DNA of 64,000 nucleotides from Streptomyces sp. Sge12 (GTDB lineage Bacteria; Actinomycetota; Actinomycetes; Streptomycetales; Streptomycetaceae). Numbering within the stretch: the first letter of the stretch is position 1; every line of letters begins with the position of its first letter. Below are positions 16,827-25,292 of the stretch, piece after piece. Under the pieces are notes generated by a model, which saw nothing but the letters and a program-made list of their open reading frames with translations, was not told the DNA's origin and did not search any database. The stretch is from positions 2,232,001 to 2,296,000 of the forward strand of contig NZ_CP020555.1 in assembly GCF_002080455.1 (NCBI RefSeq), read 5' to 3'. The translations under genes were made by a program, and so were the position numbers.

Positions 16827-17765
16827 TCAGGCTGTGACCGCTCGTTCGACCAACGACTGCGCGAGTCCGGGGAGTTCCCCCCGGTCGGCGACGGCTCCGC
16901 TGAGCCAGTGCACGCGCGGGTCGCGCCGGAACCAGGAGTCCTGGCGGCGGGCGAACCTCTTGGTGGCCCGGACGGTCTCGGCCCGGGCCTCGTCCTCGGT
17001 GCACTCGCCCGCGAGGGCGGCGAGGACCTGCTGGTAGCCCAGCGCCCTGGAGGCGGTGATTCCGTCGCGCAGCCCCCGGGCCTCCAGCGCGCGGACCTCG
17101 TCCACCAGACCGGCCTCCCACATCCGGTCCACGCGCAGCGCGATCCGCTCGTCGAGTTCCGGCCGGGCCACGTCGACGCCGATCTGCACGGTGTCGTAGA
17201 CGGACTCGTGGCCGGGCAGGTTGGCGGTGAAGGGGCGGCCGGTGATCTCGATGACCTCCAGCGCGCGGACGATGCGGCGGCCGTTGCTGGGCAGGATGGC
17301 CCGGGCGGCGGCCGGATCGGCGGCGGCGAGCCGGGCGTGCAGGGCGCCGGGGCCGCGCAGCGTGGCTTCCTCCTCCAGCCGGGCGCGGACCTCCGGGTCG
17401 GTGCCGGGGAACTCCATGACGTCCAGGGCGCCGCGGACGTACAGGCCGGATCCGCCGACGAGTACGGGGGTGCGGCCCTCGGCGAGCAGCCTGTCGATCT
17501 CCAGGCGGGCCAGTCGCTGGTAGTCGGCGACGTTGGCGGTGTCGGTGACGTCCCAGATGTCGAGGAGGTGGTGCGGGACGCCGCCGCGCTCCTCGGTCGT
17601 CAGTTTGGCGGTGCCGATGTCCATCCCCCGGTACAGCTGCATGGAGTCGGCGTTGACGACTTCGCCGTCGAAATGGCGGGCCAGGGCTACGCCCAGGTCG
17701 GACTTTCCTGCCGCGGTGGGACCGACGACGGCGATGACCCGCGGGGCGGGGGCTGCTTTCCTCAC
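16827..17765 (-). CDS. miaA: tRNA dimethylallyltransferase
   Basis: 312-residue enzyme adding dimethylallyl to A37 of UNN-reading tRNAs, the step before MiaB. Signatures: VVGPTAAGKSDLG P-loop, DSMQLYRGMDIGTAK, SGLYVRGALD, and FARRQDSWFRRDPR near the end. The GTG at 17765 is preferred to a TTG at 17792; both have weak ribosome sites and the family length fits the shorter form. MiaB lies 3 kb away on the same strand, so the two modification steps are near each other but not in one operon. Confidence 0.95.
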   Translation of the reverse strand: MRKAAPAPRVIAVVGPTAAGKSDLGVALARHFDGEVVNADSMQLYRGMDIGTAKLTTEERGGVPHHLLDIWDVTDTANVADYQRLARLEIDRLLAEGRTPVLVGGSGLYVRGALDVMEFPGTDPEVRARLEEEATLRGPGALHARLAAADPAAARAILPSNGRRIVRALEVIEITGRPFTANLPGHESVYDTVQIGVDVARPELDERIALRVDRMWEAGLVDEVRALEARGLRDGITASRALGYQQVLAALAGECTEDEARAETVRATKRFARRQDSWFRRDPRVHWLSGAVADRGELPGLAQSLVERAVTA

Positions 17766-17950
17766 GGCACCAGTCTCGCAGCCCCTGGTCAAGGCACGGG
17801 CATGTACCCGATCGAGCTACGTGACGGGGTGCGGTCGGCGTCGTTGCCCTGGCGAGGTTCCGGCCGGGCATACGCCCCGCGTACGCCCGGCGCAGGCCGG
17901 TCCGGCCACCGCGGAACTTCACTCACACGAGTAACGTTACGGGAGTAGAC
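17766..17950. promoter_or_regulatory. Divergent intergenic region, miaA / small protein
   Basis: 185 bp between divergent starts. Must hold the miaA promoter and that of the 69-residue protein; no convincing consensus boxes or operator seen. Confidence 0.3.
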
Positions 17951-18160
17951 ATGGGCGTTTTTGATCGGTTTTTTCGTCGTAAGGACGAGGTTGTGACCAC
18001 GGAGGTCGCGCCGGAGGATCCGACGGCGAAGTCCGGCGCGGCCGACGAGGCCGCGCCTGTTGCCGAGGAGGCTCCGGCGGCGGAAGCCGTCGAGATCCCG
18101 AAGCAGCAGTCGGCCGAGGTGGCCGCGGACAGCGAGACCGGCGAGGGCGCCCGCACGTAG
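17951..18160 (+). CDS. Small acidic hypothetical protein
   Basis: 69-residue protein: a short basic N-terminus (MGVFDRFFRRKD) followed by an Ala/Glu/Pro-rich acidic tail with no predicted fold. GGGAG lies five bases upstream of the ATG. It is followed 22 bp later by another small gene on the same strand, so the two form an operon ending at a strong hairpin. Homologues are common in Streptomyces, sometimes labelled gliding-motility protein without evidence (recalled). Function unknown. Confidence 0.75.
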   Translation: MGVFDRFFRRKDEVVTTEVAPEDPTAKSGAADEAAPVAEEAPAAEAVEIPKQQSAEVAADSETGEGART

Positions 18161-18182
18161 TGACGCCAACGGAAGGTGACCC

Positions 18183-18428
18183 ATGGGCCTGCTGGACAAT
18201 CTGAAGGCCAAGCTCGGTCCGGCCAAGGACAAGGTCGGCGACCTCGCCCAGCAGCACGAGGGCCGGATCGGCGAGAGTCTCGACAAGGTGGCCAAGGCCG
18301 TGGACTCCAAGACCAAGGGCAAGTACAGCGGCCAGATCACGAGCGGGACGGGCAAGGCGAAGGACGCCCTGGGGAAGATCGCGCACAAGGACGCTCCCGG
18401 CGGGACGACGCCGCCGGCCACTTCCTGA
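18183..18428 (+). CDS. Rv0909/MT0933-type antitoxin-like small protein
   Basis: 81-residue, Lys/Asp/Gly-rich helical protein. The pattern GLLDNLKAKLG, KVAKAVDSKTKGKYSGQI matches the actinobacterial MT0933-like antitoxin family (Rv0909 in M. tuberculosis, recalled). GAAGG lies about seven bases before the ATG. No toxin gene adjoins it: the upstream partner is the small acidic protein and a terminator follows. It may be a structural or stress-related relative of the family and not a working antitoxin. Confidence 0.8.
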   Translation: MGLLDNLKAKLGPAKDKVGDLAQQHEGRIGESLDKVAKAVDSKTKGKYSGQITSGTGKAKDALGKIAHKDAPGGTTPPATS

Positions 18429-18440
18429 CGCGCTGCGCCG

Positions 18441-18480
18441 AAGGGGCGCGGGACCGGCACCGGCCGGTCCCGCGCCCCTT
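18441..18480. terminator. Terminator hairpin after the small-protein operon
   Basis: Perfect 18-bp stem (18441-18458 with 18463-18480) and a four-base loop, 12 bp after the antitoxin-like stop and between convergent genes. Confidence 0.88.
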
Positions 18481-18516
18481 CGCCGTTCCGGCCCGACAGG
18501 ATCCGGAAGAGGCGGG

Positions 18517-19239
18517 CTAGGACCAGGCGGCGACGAAGTACCCCACGCCGTACGGCGCGTCCTCGTACAGCAGGCGCCCGGTCAGCCCCGCACCCTCCGC
18601 GGCGCCGGCCAGCACCTGCCAGGGCGCCCGTCCGGCGGCCTGGAGTTCGGCCGCCAGCCCGGGGTCGAGGGCGGCGAGCGCGGCCACGTCGGCGGCGCCC
18701 AGCGCGCGGGCGGCGGCCTCGTCGAAGCCGGCGGCGCGCTCGTCGAGGTACCCGGGGGCCTTGAGGGTGCGGCAGGCGCTGCCGTCGCCGAGGACCAGCA
18801 TGGCCACCCGTTCGGCGGAACCGCCCAGATCCGCACCGAGCAGGCCGCAGCCGCTCGGGGCGAGGTCCGCGGCGACGGCGACTCCGGCGACCGGGGCGGC
18901 CGCCCAGCTGGCCTGCCCGAGCAGCCAGCCCGCCACCGCGAGGGATGCCGGGAGGGTGCCCCCGGTGGCATGGCCGCTCGGCGGTTCGCCCAGGTCGGGG
19001 CCGAGGGTGACGGTCAGGTCCACGCCGTACCCGGCGAAGCTGCCGGGGGTGCCCTGGTCGTACGCGCCGCCCTCGGCGGAGGCCCCGACCACGACCAGCA
19101 GGTCGGGCCGGGACGCGGCGAGCACCGCCAGCGCGTCGGAGCAGGCGGTGCGGGCGGCGCCGAGTTCGGCGGCGGCCCCCGCCGCGACCTCCGGCACGAG
19201 CAGCGGCGGGGCGGGACAGACGGCAGCGGCTACGAGCAT
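18517..19239 (-). CDS. Class III extradiol dioxygenase-like protein (LigB fold)
   Basis: 240-residue protein starting LVAAAVCPAPPLLVPE, the pattern of actinobacterial proteins assigned to the class III extradiol dioxygenase B-subunit fold. VVVGASAE and MLVLGDGSA are the two core strands. The usual metal-binding His residues are not obvious, so catalytic function is doubtful. It lies just downstream of miaB on the same strand (gap 81 bp), a pairing I recall from other Streptomyces. ATG at 19239. Confidence 0.75.
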   Translation of the reverse strand: MLVAAAVCPAPPLLVPEVAAGAAAELGAARTACSDALAVLAASRPDLLVVVGASAEGGAYDQGTPGSFAGYGVDLTVTLGPDLGEPPSGHATGGTLPASLAVAGWLLGQASWAAAPVAGVAVAADLAPSGCGLLGADLGGSAERVAMLVLGDGSACRTLKAPGYLDERAAGFDEAAARALGAADVAALAALDPGLAAELQAAGRAPWQVLAGAAEGAGLTGRLLYEDAPYGVGYFVAAWS

Positions 19240-19320
19240 GATCCGCAGCCTATCGCCCGGCGCAGCCCGGGCCGTGGGGGTGCGGTACCGCTCGCGCGGT
19301 TTCGGCGCAGGGCCCGGGGC

Positions 19321-20841
19321 TCAGGCCTGCGGTACCGCGCAGCCCGAGGTGGCGACGGGGAGGGGCGCCGGGACGCCCAGCGTCGGGATGCCGAGCATGA
19401 CGCCGGCCGGCTGGGCCGGGGCCGCGTTGCGCTTCTCCCAGGCGTCGCCGGCGCGGGTGCGGCGCACCGTCAGCGTCGGGCCCTCGGCCAGCAGGTGGTG
19501 CGGGGCCGCGTAGGTGATGTCCACGGTGACCACGTCGCCCGGGCGGACCTCCGCCTCCGGCTTCGTGAAGTGGACCAGGCGGTTGTCGGGCGCGCGGCCG
19601 GAGAGGCGGTGCGTGGCGCCGTCCTTGCGGCCCTCGCCCTCCGCGACCATGACCTCCAGCGTGCGGCCGACCTGCTTCTTGTTCTCCTCCCAGGAGATCT
19701 CCTCCTGGAGGGCGACCAGGCGCATGTAGCGGTCCTGCACGACCTCCTTGGGGATCTGCCCGTCCATGTCGGCGGCGGGGGTGCCGGGCCGCTTGGAGTA
19801 CTGGAAGGTGAAGGCGTTCGCGAAGCGGGCCTCGCGCACCGCGTGCATCGTCTGCTGGAAGTCCTCCTCCGTCTCACCGGGGAAGCCCACGATGATGTCG
19901 GTGGAGATCGCGGCGTGCGGGATCGCGGCGCGCACCTTCTCGATGATGCCGAGGAAGCGCTCCTGCCGGTACGAGCGGCGCATCGCCTTGAGGATCGGGT
20001 CCGATCCGGACTGCATCGGCATGTGCAGCTGCGGCATCACGTTCGGGGTCTCGGCCATCGCCGCGATCACGTCGTCGGTGAAGTCGCGCGGGTGCGGGGA
20101 GGTGAAGCGGACCCGCTCCAGGCCCTCGATCCGGCCGCAGGCGCGCAGCAGCTTGCTGAAGGCCTCGCGGTCGCCCAGGTCCGAGCCGTACGCGTTCACG
20201 TTCTGGCCGAGCAGGGTGATCTCCGAGACGCCCTCGGCGACCAGGGCCTCCACCTCGGCGAGGATGTCGCCGGGCCGGCGGTCCTCCTCCTTGCCGCGCA
20301 GGGCCGGGACGATGCAGAAGGTGCAGGTGTTGTTGCAGCCGACGGAGATCGAGACCCAGGCGGCGTACGCGGACTCGCGGCGGGTCGGGAGCGTGGAGGG
20401 GAAGGCCTCCAGCGACTCGGCGATCTCGACCTGCGCCTCTTCCTGGATGCGGGCGCGCTCCAGCAGCACGGGGAGCTTGCCGATGTTGTGCGTACCGAAG
20501 ACGACGTCGACCCAGGGGGCCCTCTTGACGATCGTGTCGCGGTCCTTCTGTGCGAGGCAGCCGCCGACCGCGATCTGCATGCCGGGGCGCTTGGTCTTCA
20601 TCGGGGCCAGCCGGCCGAGGTTGCCGTACAGCTTGTTGTCGGCGTTCTCGCGGACCGCGCAGGTGTTGAAGACCACGACGTCGGCGTCGCCGTCGGCGCC
20701 CTCGGGCGCCCGGACGTAGCCGGCGTCCTCCAGCAGACCGGAGAGCCGCTCCGAGTCGTGCACGTTCATCTGGCACCCGTAGGTGCGCACCTCGTAGCTT
20801 CGCTTCACGTCCACTGCCTGGCTCCGGTCGCTGCTGGTCAT
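19321..20841 (-). CDS. miaB: tRNA-2-methylthio-N6-dimethylallyladenosine synthase
   Basis: 506-residue radical-SAM methylthiotransferase acting on i6A37 made by MiaA. N-terminal UPF0004 domain carries its three cluster cysteines (YGCQMN, NTCAVRE, GGCLAQ); the radical SAM triad is CNNTCTFC; a C-terminal TRAM domain follows. ATG at 20841 gives the normal N-terminus; its A of ATG overlaps the TGA of an upstream decayed gene (ATGA). There is no good ribosome site, but TACCCT lies six bases upstream of the ATG, so a leaderless transcript is possible. Confidence 0.95.
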   Translation of the reverse strand: MTSSDRSQAVDVKRSYEVRTYGCQMNVHDSERLSGLLEDAGYVRAPEGADGDADVVVFNTCAVRENADNKLYGNLGRLAPMKTKRPGMQIAVGGCLAQKDRDTIVKRAPWVDVVFGTHNIGKLPVLLERARIQEEAQVEIAESLEAFPSTLPTRRESAYAAWVSISVGCNNTCTFCIVPALRGKEEDRRPGDILAEVEALVAEGVSEITLLGQNVNAYGSDLGDREAFSKLLRACGRIEGLERVRFTSPHPRDFTDDVIAAMAETPNVMPQLHMPMQSGSDPILKAMRRSYRQERFLGIIEKVRAAIPHAAISTDIIVGFPGETEEDFQQTMHAVREARFANAFTFQYSKRPGTPAADMDGQIPKEVVQDRYMRLVALQEEISWEENKKQVGRTLEVMVAEGEGRKDGATHRLSGRAPDNRLVHFTKPEAEVRPGDVVTVDITYAAPHHLLAEGPTLTVRRTRAGDAWEKRNAAPAQPAGVMLGIPTLGVPAPLPVATSGCAVPQA

Positions 20842-21099
20842 GCAATAAGGGTAGGCGGTACCCGATGGGCCTCCGGTCCCCCGTTCGGCCGACCCGGCGG
20901 AAGGCGGCGGCCGAAGAGGACGAGCAGCAGGTCCTGGGCTTTCCCGTGCACCAGGGTTCCCTCGCCGTGGGACCAGTCCAGGGCGGGCGGTGCGGTCGGT
21001 CATCCGGTGCAGGCTCCCGCGGGCCCGCAGCAGCTCGGCGGCGAAGCCGGGGAGGGAGGTGCGTAACCCGAGGGACATGTGGGCGGCGACCTCGCGGAC
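20838..21099 (-). pseudogene. Remnant of a mycothiol-dependent (maleylpyruvate isomerase type) protein
   Basis: Two blocks of one family survive in different frames. The upstream block reads [19 protein letters not shown], matching the N-terminal metal-binding helix region of the DinB/MDMPI fold. It is followed within a few codons by [13 protein letters not shown] and [12 protein letters not shown], the usual C-terminus of the same family. About 100 residues between them are missing and the frame shifts. The 5' end, before VREVAAH, is also missing. The stop overlaps the miaB ATG. The N-terminal block contains a rare TTA leucine codon. No longer functional. Confidence 0.65.
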
Positions 21100-22008
21100 G
21101 CGAGCTGGGGCAGCGGCTCCTGGACCGCTCCGGACGGCGGGTCACGCCGATCGAGGCGGGCCGGGCGGTGCTCGCGTACGCGCGGGCCGCGCTGGCGGCG
21201 GTGGAGGGCGTACGGCGGACGGCGGACGGCGGACGGCGGACGGCGGGGGAGTTCTCCGGCCTGCTGCGCGGGCGGGTGGCCCTCGGGCTGGTCCCGGGGG
21301 CGGCCGGGGCGGTGGTCGACGGGTTCGACGTGGTGGAGGCGCTCGGGGAATTCCACGACGCACACCCGGGGGGGGGAGAGATCGCGCTGTCCGAGGACAC
21401 CTCGGAGCGGATGCTGGCCGCGCTGCTGCGCGGGGAGCTGGACCTGGCGGTGGTGGGCCTCGGCGGGGAGCCGCCGCCGGGCGTCCGCGTGCAGGTGGTC
21501 CTCGACGAACCCCTGGTCGCGGCGGTACGGGCGGACGATCCCCTGATGGCGGTCGCCGTGGCCGGGGCGGTCCCGCTCTCCGCCCTGCGCGACCGGCCCC
21601 TGATCAGCCTGCCGCGCGGGACCGGGCTGCGCGGGGTGCTGGAGCGGGCGTGCGCGCAGGCCGGATTCGCCCCGCGGGTGGACTTCGAGGCGGCGGCGCC
21701 CGCCGCCCTCGTACGGCTGGCCGCGCGAGGGCTGGGGGTGGCGGTGGTGCCCTCCGGGGCGGAGTCGGCGGCAGCCCCGCGGACGGCCGCCGGCACCGAG
21801 CGCACCGAACGCCACGACGGCGACGGCAGCGACGGGAGCGGGGACCGGAGCGGCAGCAACCGACTGTGCGCGCTGCGGATCACCGAGCCCGAGCTGAACG
21901 GGCGGATCGCCCTGGCCCGGCGCGCCGACGGGCCGCCCGGCCCCGCCGCCCACGAGCTGCTGCGACGGCTCCGCTCCGGGCCCCCGGAGGGGCCGCGCCG
22001 TGACAGGA
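21096..22008 (+). pseudogene. LysR-type regulator lacking its DNA-binding domain
   Basis: The frame begins abruptly at [20 protein letters not shown], which is the end of a LysR helix-turn-helix, then gives a normal effector-binding domain (LRGRVALGLV, SEDTSERMLAALL, DLAVVGL, LISLPRGTG, RLAARGLGVAVVPSG). The first 40 or so residues, including the DNA-recognition helix, are absent; the DNA in front belongs to the isomerase remnant. A 7-bp CGGACGG repeat (about 21213-21240) and a run of nine G (21368-21376) suggest slippage, and the frame has lost its stop near 22008 and reads on to 22313 through the next gene. Cannot act as a DNA-binding regulator. Confidence 0.7.
21213..21243. repeat. 7-bp microsatellite CGGACGG
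   Basis: Four copies of CGGACGG plus a partial unit inside the LysR remnant. Three units together are 21 bp, which preserves the frame. Confidence 0.8.
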
Positions 22009-23031
22009 CGGCGGCCGGGTGGCAGGATCGCGGCCATGCCTCTCGTACCGCCCCGGATCAGCAGGCGCCACGCCCTGCGGGTCCTGGTGGCCGTACTCGC
22101 CGTCCTCGGGGTCCTGACCTGGTGGCTGAAACCCTTCGGGCAGCCGGAGCTGCAGGGCGAGCTGACCTTCAGCACGGGCGCGCGGACCGGGGTCTACCAC
22201 CGGTACGGGCAGCTGCTGGAGCAGGCGCTCGGGCGGGACATGCCCGGGGTGGACGTCCGGCTGGAGACCAGCGAGGGCTCGCAGGAGAACCTGAAGCGGC
22301 TGGCCACCGGTGAGGCCGATTTCACGGTGGCGACGGCGGACGCGGTGGCCAAGTACCGCCTCGACGGGAAGCCCGGCGCCGACCGGCTGCAAGGGGTCGC
22401 ACGGCTCTACGACGACTACGTGCAGCTGGTGGTCCCGGCCGGGTCCCCGGTGCAGTCGGCCCGTGACCTGCGCGGCAAGCGGGTCGCCATAGGCCAGCCG
22501 GGCTCCGGGGTGCGGCTGGTCTCGGAGCGGCTGCTCAGGGCCGCCGAGATCGACCCGGTGCTGGACGTCACGCCGGTGTCCATCGGCATCGACACGATGC
22601 CGGGCGAGCTGGAGGCCGGCCGGATCGACGCGTTCTTCTGGTCCGGGGGCCTGCCGACGAACGCCGTGCGCGAGCTGTCGGAGCGCTTCGACATCCGGCT
22701 CGTGCAACTGGGCGACCTGGTGGAACAGCTCCAGGAGAGCGGCAGCCCGGCGCGCTACTACCGGACGGCGGTGATGCCGCAGGACGCGTACACCCGGGCG
22801 CGCAACACCAGCTCGGTGGCGACCCTGGCCGTGCCGAACCTGCTGGTGACCACGGCGGGGGCCGACCCCCAGCTCACCGAGCAGCTGACGCGGACGGTGA
22901 TCCTCAGCCGCGACCTGGTCGGGCGCGAGGTGCACGCGGCGCAGCTCGTGGACCTGCGGACGGCGATCTACACCGCCCCCCTGGAACTGCACGAGGGCGC
23001 CCGCCGCTACTACCGGTCCGTCAAGCCCTGA
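22000..23031 (+). CDS. TAXI family TRAP-type solute-binding protein
   Basis: 343-residue exported binding protein. A basic start and one hydrophobic segment (LRVLVAVLAVLGVLTWW) near residues 27-43 give a signal anchor. The TAXI family pattern is clear: STGARTGVYHRYG, TSEGSQENLKRL, DFTVATADAVA, GKRVAIGQPGSG, FFWSGGLPT. The GTG at 22000 is chosen for its GGAGGGG site; an ATG at 22036 is the alternative. TAXI proteins normally work with a TRAP permease pair, but none is nearby, so it is an orphan receptor or sensor. It overlaps the read-through tail of the LysR remnant. Confidence 0.85.
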   Translation: MTGRRPGGRIAAMPLVPPRISRRHALRVLVAVLAVLGVLTWWLKPFGQPELQGELTFSTGARTGVYHRYGQLLEQALGRDMPGVDVRLETSEGSQENLKRLATGEADFTVATADAVAKYRLDGKPGADRLQGVARLYDDYVQLVVPAGSPVQSARDLRGKRVAIGQPGSGVRLVSERLLRAAEIDPVLDVTPVSIGIDTMPGELEAGRIDAFFWSGGLPTNAVRELSERFDIRLVQLGDLVEQLQESGSPARYYRTAVMPQDAYTRARNTSSVATLAVPNLLVTTAGADPQLTEQLTRTVILSRDLVGREVHAAQLVDLRTAIYTAPLELHEGARRYYRSVKP

Positions 23032-23038
23032 GTCCGCT

Positions 23039-23057
23039 GCGGGCCCGGTGGGCCCGC
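23039..23057. terminator. Short terminator hairpin between convergent genes
   Basis: 8-bp GC stem (GCGGGCCC / GGGCCCGC) with a GGT loop, followed by a direct repeat of CCGGTTCGCCCT up to the ROK kinase stop at 23099. Confidence 0.6.
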
Positions 23058-23098
23058 CCGGCGAACCCTCCGGTTCGCCCTTCGGTTCGCCCTCCGGT

Positions 23099-24142
23099 TC
23101 ACGAGGACGACGACGGCAGCAGCATCGTCGCTGCCGCGGCCGCGCCGATCAGCCCCGCATGGGTGCCCAGCACGGCCGGGACCACCTGGATGTCCTTGAC
23201 GAAGGAGAGCGTGGCGTAGGCCGCGAGGTGGTGGCGGATCGGGGCGAAGAGGGTGTCCCCGGCGGCGGCCACTCCACCGCCGATGACCGCGATGTCGGTC
23301 TCCACGAGGGTCGCGGTGGCCGCGATGGCGGCGGCCAGGGCCCGGCCCGCCCGGTCGAACGCGGCCAGGGCGATCGGGTCGCCCGCGGTGGCGGCCGCGG
23401 CCACTCCCGCCGCCGTGGCATCGCCTCCGCCTGCGCCTGCGGACCCGGCCGACCCGGTGTCCGACCCCGTGTCCGACGGGGTCCAGCCCTGGTCGAGCGC
23501 CCAGCGGGCGATCGCCGTGCCGGAGGCGATCGACTCGACGCAGCCGCGGCTGCCGCAGACGCACGGTTCGCCGTCGAAAGCCACGCTGATGTGACCGATG
23601 TGCCCCGCGTTGCCCGTGGGGCCGGGGTGGAGCTGGTTGTTCAGGATCAGGCCGCCGCCGACACCGGTGGAGACCACCATGCACAGCGCGTTCGCGTGGC
23701 CGCGGGCCGCGCCCAGCCAGTGCTCGGCGGCGGTCATCGCCACCCCGTCACCGGCCAGCACCGTCGGCAGATCGGCGCCGTGCGCCGCGAGCTCCGCCAC
23801 GACCCGCTCCTGGACCGGGAACTCCCGCCACGCGCCGATGTTGACCGGGCTGACCGTGCCCCGGGAGGCGTCCACCGGCCCGGCGCTGCCGATCCCGCAG
23901 CGGACCGCCGCGGACCACAGCGGCGACTCGGACAGCTCGGCGACGACCTCGGCGACCGCCGCCATCACGCCGTCCGCGTCCACGCCGCGCGGGGTGGGGC
24001 GGCGGGTGGTGGCCGTCATCGTGCCGTCGGGGTGCACCAGCGCCCCGGCGATCTTCGTACCGCCGATGTCGATCGCCACCGTCGGGCCCGAGGACGCTGC
24101 GGCGGCTCGCGGTGCGGGGAACGGGGCGGTGGGAATGATCAC
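23099..24142 (-). CDS. ROK family sugar kinase
   Basis: 347-residue ATP-dependent hexose kinase, cytosolic. ATP loop IDIGGTKIAGAL near residue 25; the ROK signature with the zinc ligands (GHIGHI, CVCGSRGCVE) is intact, so it should be active. A Gly/Ser/Asp-rich insert (SDTGSDTGSAGSAGAGGG) sits after the zinc site. It follows the LacI regulator by 21 bp and the GH38 gene before that, so all three are one transcript. In N-glycan loci of bifidobacteria a ROK kinase phosphorylates released GlcNAc or mannose (recalled); that substrate is inferred here. Glucokinase is the alternative. Confidence 0.9.
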   Translation of the reverse strand: MIIPTAPFPAPRAAAASSGPTVAIDIGGTKIAGALVHPDGTMTATTRRPTPRGVDADGVMAAVAEVVAELSESPLWSAAVRCGIGSAGPVDASRGTVSPVNIGAWREFPVQERVVAELAAHGADLPTVLAGDGVAMTAAEHWLGAARGHANALCMVVSTGVGGGLILNNQLHPGPTGNAGHIGHISVAFDGEPCVCGSRGCVESIASGTAIARWALDQGWTPSDTGSDTGSAGSAGAGGGDATAAGVAAAATAGDPIALAAFDRAGRALAAAIAATATLVETDIAVIGGGVAAAGDTLFAPIRHHLAAYATLSFVKDIQVVPAVLGTHAGLIGAAAAATMLLPSSSS

Positions 24143-24163
24143 GGTGGCGGCTCCAGGAAGGGT

Positions 24164-25285
24164 TCAGGATTCAGTATGCGCCGGGGGCGGCGCCGTGCTC
24201 TCGCGAGGCTCCAGCCGCGGCTGCTCGCTGATCCGGATCCCGGGCGGACTGCCCGCGAGGACGGCCAGGAGTTCCTCGGCGGCGAGCCGGCCGAAGCCGG
24301 CGGTGTCCCGGACGAGCGCGGTGAGCCGCGGGTGGGTGACCCGGCAGAGCGCGGAGTCGTCCCAGGCCACGATCGACAGCCGGCCCGGGACGGGGATGCC
24401 GAGCTCGGCGGCGACCGCGCTCCCGGCGACGGCCATCACGTCGTTGTCGTAGACGAGCGCGGTGGGCGGCAGCGGCTCGGCGAGGACCCGGCGCGTGGCG
24501 GCCGCGCCCTCGGCGTCGGAGTAGTCGGTGACCACCGAACGCACCTGGTCCGGACCGAGCCCGCGCCGGGCCGCCTCGGTCCGCAGGGACTCCATGCGGC
24601 GGACCGTGTGGGCGAGGCCGGGGAGTCCGGCGATGTGCGTGATGCGGCGGTGGCCCAGCTCGTGGAGGTGGTCGAGCACCTGGGCCATGGCACGGGCGTC
24701 GTCCGCCCGGACCGAGGAGAGGGTCCCGGCGGGAGCGCGCCCGACCCCGACGCCCGCCCCGGCTCCTGACCCGGCCACCGGCCCGGACCCGGACCCCGAC
24801 CCGCTGTCGTCCGTCGGCGCCGCCTCGCCGATCGTGACGGCGGGCAGGGCCAGTTGTTCCAGGAGCGCCGGTCGGGGGTCGCTCGTACGCGGGTCGACCA
24901 CGAGGACGCCGTCGACCCGCCGTTCGGCCCACCAGCGGCGGTAGACCGCGCATTCGGCGTCGATGTCCTCGACGACCTGGAACAGCAGGGCGGTCCGGGC
25001 GGTGGAGAGCACCTCCTGGATGCCGGAGACGAGCTGGAGGAAGAACGATTCGACGCCGAGCGTGTGCGCGGGCCGGGCGAGGACCAGGCCGACGGCACCG
25101 GACCGTTCGCCGGACAGGGCCCGGGCGGCGCTGTTGGGCTGCCAGCCGAGTTCCTCGGCGACGCGGCGGATCCGGGCCCGGGTGTCCTGCGAGACGCCCG
25201 GCCGGTCGTTGAGCGCGAAGGACACGGCGCTCTCCGACACTCCGGCCTGCCGGGCGATGTCCTTGATCGTGGGTCTGCGGGCCAT
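24164..25285 (-). CDS. LacI family transcriptional regulator
   Basis: 373-residue repressor. The N-terminal HTH is textbook (IKDIARQAGVSESAVSFALN, residues 5-24) and the sugar-binding domain includes VLVVDPR, LVYDNDVMAVA and SIVAWDDS. A Gly/Ser repeat insert (SGSGSGPVAGSGAGAG) lies mid-protein. It lies 7 bp after the GH38 gene and 21 bp before the ROK kinase. It is the obvious candidate to bind the two AAGCGCAT-type sites between GH38 and GH5, responding to a mannose- or GlcNAc-containing sugar. Confidence 0.93.
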   Translation of the reverse strand: MARRPTIKDIARQAGVSESAVSFALNDRPGVSQDTRARIRRVAEELGWQPNSAARALSGERSGAVGLVLARPAHTLGVESFFLQLVSGIQEVLSTARTALLFQVVEDIDAECAVYRRWWAERRVDGVLVVDPRTSDPRPALLEQLALPAVTIGEAAPTDDSGSGSGSGPVAGSGAGAGVGVGRAPAGTLSSVRADDARAMAQVLDHLHELGHRRITHIAGLPGLAHTVRRMESLRTEAARRGLGPDQVRSVVTDYSDAEGAAATRRVLAEPLPPTALVYDNDVMAVAGSAVAAELGIPVPGRLSIVAWDDSALCRVTHPRLTALVRDTAGFGRLAAEELLAVLAGSPPGIRISEQPRLEPRESTAPPPAHTES

Positions 25286-25292
25286 GGCCTGT

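Noticed and set aside
17766..17792. TTG start for miaA nine codons upstream
   Set aside because: No ribosome site and length beyond the family norm; GTG at 17765 preferred.
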